A DNA stretch of 64,000 nt, from contig CM060881.1 of the NCBI GenBank assembly GCA_030762935.1, positions 98,816,001 through 98,880,000 of the forward strand, written 5' to 3'. Of the stretch, positions 57,625 through 64,000 are shown piece by piece. Each line of letters opens with the position of its first letter. The first letter of the stretch is position 1. The stretch comes from Hymenopus coronatus (lineage: Eukaryota > Arthropoda > Insecta > Mantodea > Hymenopodidae). The notes under the pieces were generated by a model. That model was given only the letters and a program-made list of their open reading frames with translations, was not told where the DNA came from and did no database searches. A program made the translations under genes and the position numbers.

Positions 57625-60600
57625 ATTCAACACTTACATGTGTATCAACAGTGTAAAATTCCAGAACATAATAAGGTAGACTGGAACAAGAATTTACAGT
57701 ATTCTCTTGATTATCCGAGGTAATGTGGGGGAGAAGCACGAATAATCGAGAAACCCGTAATTTAATGCTTTTAAGGTGCATGTAGGAAATTGCGTTTAAA
57801 AGCTTTTTTCAACATGACGTATTCATTGTTCTAACATTTATTCTACTTCTGTTTCTTAAAGAAAAAAACAATAAAGAACCCCCCGCGTGAGAATAAGAGC
57901 CATTTTCATTGTTTAAACGATCACCGCGTGACAACAGAGTGCCCTTTCCTTTGTCATGGGCCTGCTGTTCCGTGTAAATTAAAAAGAAATTCCACTTTTC
58001 TGATTGATAATCAGCGTGCGAGTTAAAAGAAATTTGTAAAAGATATGGCGGAGAAAAAAAAAAAAAAAAAAAAAAAAACCTGTGTCGACATTAAAACAAA
58101 ATATTTTTTTTTGGGGGGGGGGAGGGGCATGCACGGATAATCCTCACACGAATAATCAGATATACTGTACTTTGTCTCGAATATAGCCTCAATGTTATCA
58201 GTGAGCCAAATCGCTGTAAAGAACAAAATGTGTTAACAAATAATAAAAACTATAAACCAAACACAATAGGAGGAAGTAACGTACATATTCCAAAACATAA
58301 TAATAAGAATTGGACGCTAATTGTTTTCTTGATGTAACGTATTTCTCTATGCGTTACGCTTCTGTAATACAGCATTTGCATAAAGAAAGTGTGTTGACTG
58401 GAGTGGAATATTTATTGTTGTCAAGATAATAGCGCTATAAACTCTCATTTGTTTCGTATTGTTACATTGCAAGGTCATATATCCCTTCCACAATTTCACT
58501 GTTCGTAATGCTTCCAATTTTGGACTTGTTTTCTCTTTATCCTTTTTATTTGTTCATTTTTTAAATTTAGTACTTTAATATGCCTAGGTGTATATTAAAG
58601 TTTCGTAACTGTTTAAATTGTGTGAAATTGTTTTATGGTGTAGAGAATATATATTATAAGGCTACCATCATACAAAAACAATTTTGACATTTTTCCTTTA
58701 GTTTGACTAGTGCTGCTTTCTTTGCAATGGTAGATGCAGTTATTTGTCGATCATTTTTGGTAGTCTGAGGACTCTCATAATCCTATCACCTGCACTAAAG
58801 CAATGAATGGAGCGAAGCTTTGGCACAAAGTGCATAGTCCCAGTACGCTCCGACAATTGCCATTGAGGAAAATCAATTAGGGAAACGAACCTGGAAGGAG
58901 TTTAACCATATATTTCATGCCTTTCCGCGTTTCTTACGAGTTTCCAAAATAATTTTTTAATTCTAAAGATATTTCCTAGTTAGGATGAGTATAATGATTA
59001 ACATTAATATTATTTTCATCATAAATTAATGTATTTAACATTTTTACAGATCGTATTATCCCCACAAAATATTATTTATCCCCTTCACTTTCATTACATG
59101 CTAAATTTCCAATTCTTTTGAGAATTGTTACCAGTAATCTTGAGACGAACAAAAACATTTCAATCAGTCCATATTAACTAATCAAGCCACTCACTGACTT
59201 TTGACCAAACAATTGTTGCCCAAAATTGTCCAGATCCTAACGTGTGACTACTGCATCTTTTGATTTCGTCCACATAGGCAGTGATTAGCACATCGTATCT
59301 CTCCGATGGTTTAATCGCGATTTCCTTGGATCATCAGGCGTGTTACCTCAAGGAGTAATAGGTGAGAGGCACCTACTGTGTCGGACTCCCTCTTTCCTCT
59401 TCCTTCCACAACAGCCGGTTTCTTTGCCACTGTCCCAATTATTCGCCGCACAAAAACCAGTGGAAAGCTGTGGCAATACGCCTAAAGTAAAGAAGAATCA
59501 CACATTAAAATCATACACAATTAGCATCATAAGCTATCAGAGCTGCAAGCTATAAAGGCTATGTAAACAAACTCAATATTCCACACTACTGTATACATAA
59601 TTAAACGTTATGGCACAGTGAAGGAAATAACATCATTAAATAATGAAGTAACTCTATTGCATTCTACCAACAGCTAAGCAACATATGTTGTTTCGATAAT
59701 CCTTGATCCTGATCCAGGGTGAACCAGGGTGAAGTACTTTCAACTGTTCATCATGTTGTTTATAGACAACACTGGAAGGTCACAGTCGCCTCCACCTTCC
59801 CTCCCAACAACCCATATGATTTACTTACTAAACCTCTCTGCCTGATCATCATTCACTACTGTTCATTTATTTCCAAGGACTCCTTAAAACTGATTACACT
59901 CCATAACAAACCTCACAGCTAGAGAAGAAGCACCGGGAATCAATGCCTTCGCATGGAAGACAATAACGGTGGGCTCAGGCAGGGAAGAATTAAATGCATG
60001 CTTTGACTGGGAATTATTTCAATTATTCATTTTTGAAGAAGACACCTTAAATAAAAAATAAAAAAACAAAAAAAAAAACAAAAAAAACAAAACCGATTGC
60101 TGGTGAGCCTAATTTAGAAAGATAAATTCTTACACAACAAAAATTTTTACTCACTAACTTAAATTGTTATAGCCGGTACTATGTTGCTACATATGCCACT
60201 CTTCCTCTAATTCCTAATGCCGGCTTTCATAAGCATTTCGAAGGCCCCACAGCGATTCGAATAGACGTAAGCCTTAAACGATAGGTAATGAACTGGCCTT
60301 CCATTCGCAGCGAGTTTGAATACCAACAACAGCAGTCAAATATGCCTTTGGTAAAGGATGGGGAGGGTCTATGTAAAATAAATGGTGTAATGACACGCTG
60401 CAAGATGAAGAGGTTAATTATTTGACTGCAGTTGCGTATTTTGAATATTTTTATTAAAATGCAAAAAAACTGTAATTTCATTGTTGTAATATAAAAAAAA
60501 TGCTAATTAGCTTTATTTTACGACTGAAGGTTAGTTTTATATGGAATTCACTCTAAAGTACAGACCATATTTCTATAGTAGCACATAAAAATAGGACATG

Positions 60601-61575
60601 CGCAACAACAAAGAGTTATATTTGCAGAATATGTCTCTAAATTATCTGCTACCGAACCTTTTTATTGTACAGTATTGCATGTTCTTGTATATAGGCTCAC
60701 CTAAACACAATGTTTTTGCCATAATACACACAATCACGTACCGTTTCTTGTTTTTATTCTGCGTGTTGCTTTAGACGTTTTTCTCAAAGATTTCTAAACA
60801 TTTTGCACGCAAACAGAAATGATTGCTAGTTTCTGTTGTTGTCTAACTTCCCAGCGGTAATTCACACAAAGATTTGCTGTTCTCAGCCCTGGAAATATTT
60901 CAACACGTCGAGTCGTAGCGAACCTATCATTATCTCATCTCTCGTGGCATGAAACACAAATCGAGGTTAGTCATATCTCTGTATTCAATAATAGTGGGGC
61001 TTTCCCAGGCAAACATATTAACACCCATGTTGCTCTCATTAGCCTCCTTATTGAATTGCACGAGTTTATAAATTGGCTCTATTAGAATTTGAGAACTCAG
61101 ATAAGACCACCACCAGTTGACCATATTAATAAAGGTGCAGTTGCCATAAGAGGAATGATCGGTGAAAATTGGCCAAACATAGTCAGTAGTTACAATTTAG
61201 GCTTTTTAATTTACTGTCAAGCGAAGGATTCTGTGAGAGGAGTGTTGAGCAAAAAGGAATAAAGGCCTAAACACCCAACAAATCAAACTTAAAAAAATTA
61301 GATTTAAAGGGTTTTTTGAAGCATATGTGTATATTTATTTATTTAACAGAAGCTTTATAAAAATGCTTTATACGTTTTCAAGTACATACTTTTGTTGACG
61401 GAGTGAAAATGTTGTGAATAAACCTGCAGACCGCTTATACATCAATCGAACAGTATTTACTTTCCATTCGCATATTAAAGGCCAATCCCCTTTATATTTA
61501 AGACTGAAATTTTGTTCATTCTGAGAATATACATAAATTGCTCTAAGGTTAATAGCTGTATAAGATGTGTTACCC
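57625..61575. other. Long U-free stretch, no gene recognised
   Basis: Contains a poly-A run at 58055-58078, a T-run/G-run pair at 58105-58127 and an A-rich patch of aacaaaa type at 60053-60093. Short open frames at 59340-59555 and 59719-59922 sit in better-balanced DNA, but have no motif or splice context I can defend. Confidence 0.4.
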
Positions 61576-61579
61576 AGAT

Positions 61580-61637
61580 ATTTTTAGTTTCTCTACATAG
61601 TACATGATACATAGAGACGATATTACACTCCACTCCA
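61580..61637 (-). repeat. Solo U tail fragment
   Basis: tagtttctctacatagtac and atacatagagacgatattac, then actccactcc. It is the outer 55 bp of the tail in reverse orientation with no core. Confidence 0.65.
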
Positions 61638-61639
61638 TG

Positions 61640-62275
61640 CCTGCCAGTAGCGTCTAACACGCCCTTGACTCTCTATTCGAGACGGTTAAGATCCCGGTTA
61701 CTACTTTCCCTTTAATTCCTCCGTAGGCCTATATCTTCTCAAGATATGAACCCACGACTATCATTCCGCACAAATAGGGTAGATTCTCATACCACTGTCA
61801 TCAGGAATGTTTGTCATCCGCCATGTTCTTAGTCTAAGCTACGCGAGCCCCTGTCTAATGAATTTGATGCCCGTTTTGATGTATTGCTTCATACCACTCT
61901 CCAATTAATAGATAGATGGTATAGATAGTAACATTAACTTACCATTAAAATGTTGTGACTTTATTCAATGACCTGTAATAGCTGTTGGAAGTCATTACAT
62001 TATATAATTTATGACGAGAGCTAGGAATTTTCGCGCAAATATTGGACAAAAGGGTTCAAAGATTAATTAATTGAATAAAAATGGTTTAGATTTTAATGTA
62101 AAGGTCCATTACAAAAAAGGTACTACAGTAAGAATGCATTTCAATTTATGACCCAAAATTTATTAATGTATAAAATGGTCTGCCTTAAACATCACAGAGC
62201 ACAATGAAATTACTGACATAGAAAATGTTTTTTTTTTCAACAGACAGCGTTGAATAGAGCATTTTTTTTTCGTAA
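61640..62275. other. No gene recognised
   Basis: AT-rich after 61900; nothing recognised. Confidence 0.4.
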
Positions 62276-62277
62276 CA

Positions 62278-62346
62278 CGCATGTATAATGTACATAGCAA
62301 AAAGGGAAGGTATTGCGTTTCACGTTAATGTGTGTGCGTGTGTGCG

Positions 62347-62380
<34 letters not shown>

Positions 62381-63114
62381 AACTCAAAAAGAAAAAATCT
62401 GATGTGTACCATTCACATGACTTTCTCCATATCCCTGCAACAAATAATTCTTAAAAAGCTTATACTTCTATTTACTTTATGCTAATGAGAAAAAATTAGC
62501 AGAAATAGTCTTGTTACTCGCATCCTTGTAAGTAGAAGCGAAATAAGGGACAACCGTAGGTTAAAGTGATAGTCAAAAGCTGGTTGCTATGTCAATGAAG
62601 TTCCTTTGTTTATATGGATAGGAGTTGACAAGTTCAAGTATGAGAAAAGTATACGTTTTTCATAGCAGAAACCAAAAATAAGGAATGTCACAAAAACGAC
62701 GAACTCCACGAAAAAATGTATATAACATAAATTGTGTGTTTTAATGTGCTCTACACTTTTTGTGTAGTAAGTTTTTGTCCATCTCTTATGGTTTAGCAGT
62801 TATTCAAAATTCAGTAAAATTCATCCCGAATAAACTACTCTTCAGAGGCTATTCCCAGAAAATTCAAGATATACATTTCATTTGTCAGGTAAATATGTTT
62901 AACATCCGAAATTTTAATCAAAATCGTTGGAGCCATTTTTGAGAAAATCAAAATTTTCGAAAAAAGTTCCATGTAAAGGGTAGTTGGGGGTGGGGGGATT
63001 TTTCTCAAAATCTTCGTGTCGCATCCCTGGAAGATACTAAACTTAAATACCAAGTTTGGTATTTTACCGACTTTTCGTTTTTGAGTTATCGTGTTCACAG
63101 ACACACGGACACAC

Positions 63115-63151
<37 letters not shown>

Positions 63152-63290
63152 CCTTTTTGTGAAGATGCTTTTTTTTTTATATTGGGGACCCTAAAACATA
63201 TATTTTCGGTGAAATCTCGGTATCGAATTTTTGGTAGAGTGCAATATTTTCTCTATACATTATGTGCATAGTGCGTATGGAGAAAGTAAA
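62278..63290 (+). repeat. U repeat, composite and young
   Basis: An inverted tail remnant (62278-62325, acatagcaaaaagggaagg..attgcg) and a (GT)n array (62327-62379) precede the unit start aatctgatgtgtaccattc. The unit is full length with (AC)n at 63117-63148, and ends in an intact tail and palindrome (acattatgtgcatagtgcgta). Very similar to 40998-41872. Confidence 0.92.
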
Positions 63291-64000
63291 AAATGGGTAA
63301 ATACCCCATTTGGTATTTAAGTTTAGTAGCTTCCAAATGTGCAGCTACACAAGGGTAATTGGAATATCCTCTCCACTCCCAACTACCCTTTATATGAAAT
63401 ATTTTTCGAAAATGTTGATTTATCAAAAATGGTTGAAAATTGATAAAATTCCGTATATTTAAGATATTTTCATGACAAAAGAAATATATATCTTGAATAA
63501 TGTTTGTAAATAGACTCTGAAGATCTGTTTATTCTGAATTACCTTCGTATAATTCGTACGCCGTAGGAGATACAAAAACGTACTACACCCAAAACATAAA
63601 ACCATTAAAACACATATGTGTTGTGATACATTTTTTTCCGAGATATTCCTTGTTATTGGTTTCAATTTTAAACAACTGAAAACTTTTCTCAAGCGAGAGG
63701 TCAACTTTTCTTTCAATACATTTCGTTTCCTTTTTTGTAGTCATGGGCAGGCAAAACAGAACCAAAGTCCATTGTTTCACATAGCAAAGAGCTTTTAAAA
63801 GTTCCGAGATATTCCTTGTTATTGGTTTCAATTTTAAACAACTGAAAACTTTTCTCAAGCGAGAGGTCAACTTTTCTTTCAATATCTTTCGTTTCCTTTT
63901 TTGTAGTCATGGGCAGGCAAAACAGAACCGAAGTCCATTGTTTCACATAGCAAAGAGCTTTTAAAAGATTTGACTATCACTTTAGACTAGTCTATTACGT
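63291..64000 (-). repeat. U repeat copy with tandem duplication
   Basis: It starts in the middle of the unit (aaataccccatttggtattt), tail absent, in reverse orientation, and continues past the window end. The segment 63636-63801 is repeated almost exactly at 63802-63969. Confidence 0.9.

Noticed and set aside
57334..57781. Overlapping 99- and 112-codon frames as a gene
   Set aside because: They cover SINE-C and its flank and have no recognisable domain.
58023..58226. Short ORF at the poly-A/poly-G tract
   Set aside because: It is made of homopolymer runs (58055-58078, 58105-58127).
59340..59922. Coding exons
   Set aside because: The composition is somewhat gene-like, but I found no consistent frame, splice pair or motif.
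62288..62485. Frame encoding a Cys/Val repeat
   Set aside because: It is a translation of the (GT)n array.
1..64000. Endogenous virus
   Set aside because: No viral polymerase, capsid or envelope motif was seen. The only reverse transcriptase is the LINE fragment at 4841-5411.

Overview
The window is AT-rich nuclear DNA from an animal with a repeat-swollen genome, most likely an arthropod. The evidence is mariner, Tc1 and IS630-like transposase relics, a Jockey/CR1-like LINE tail and several tRNA-derived SINE families. Nothing looks bacterial: there are no operons, no ribosome binding sites and no intact long ORFs. I recognise no intact host protein-coding gene. The species cannot be named from the sequence; an insect or chelicerate is an inference.

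The dominant content is one interspersed repeat family, called U here, which I cannot assign to a named family. It has about 35 full or partial copies in both orientations and covers roughly 35-40% of the window by eye. Read in its + orientation, a unit starts TCTGATGTGTTCC..CACATGACTTTCTCTA. It runs through about 850 bp of conserved non-coding sequence rich in short palindromes, crosses an (AC)n tract, and ends in a 150-bp tail. The tail closes with a palindrome (CTTTCTCTATAC..GTATAGAGAAAG) followed by A-rich sequence. A subset of copies carries the tail again, inverted, at the other end, which gives terminal inverted repeats of about 75-150 bp. Other elements are nested inside U copies, some with clear target-site duplications.

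Layout. 0-9.7 kb: an inverted-repeat mariner relic (587-1285), then U copies, one split by a LINE 3' fragment and one by a tRNA-SINE. 9.9-10.7 kb: promoter-like motifs, a SINE-B insertion and a possible exon. 11.9-14.9 kb: U copies including a tandem array. 15.3-15.9 kb: an internally deleted mariner. 16.8-17.7 kb: very AT-rich DNA with a strand-composition switch. 17.9-26.8 kb: dense U copies, a small palindromic insertion and a Tc1 transposase pseudogene. 26.8-33 kb: a U-free stretch with a GC-rich, CRE-bearing candidate first exon and two opposed mariner remnants. 33-45 kb: an inverted U pair, an IS630-like relic, many SINEs and two U copies in direct order. 45-64 kb: U copies alternating with U-free DNA, SINE fragments, a small transposase relic and a GC-rich block at 56.3-57.6 kb.

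There is no gene network to describe. The window records successive waves of transposition: U early, then LINE/SINE insertions into U, with at least one young U subfamily (40998-41872 and 62388-63290) still very similar between copies.
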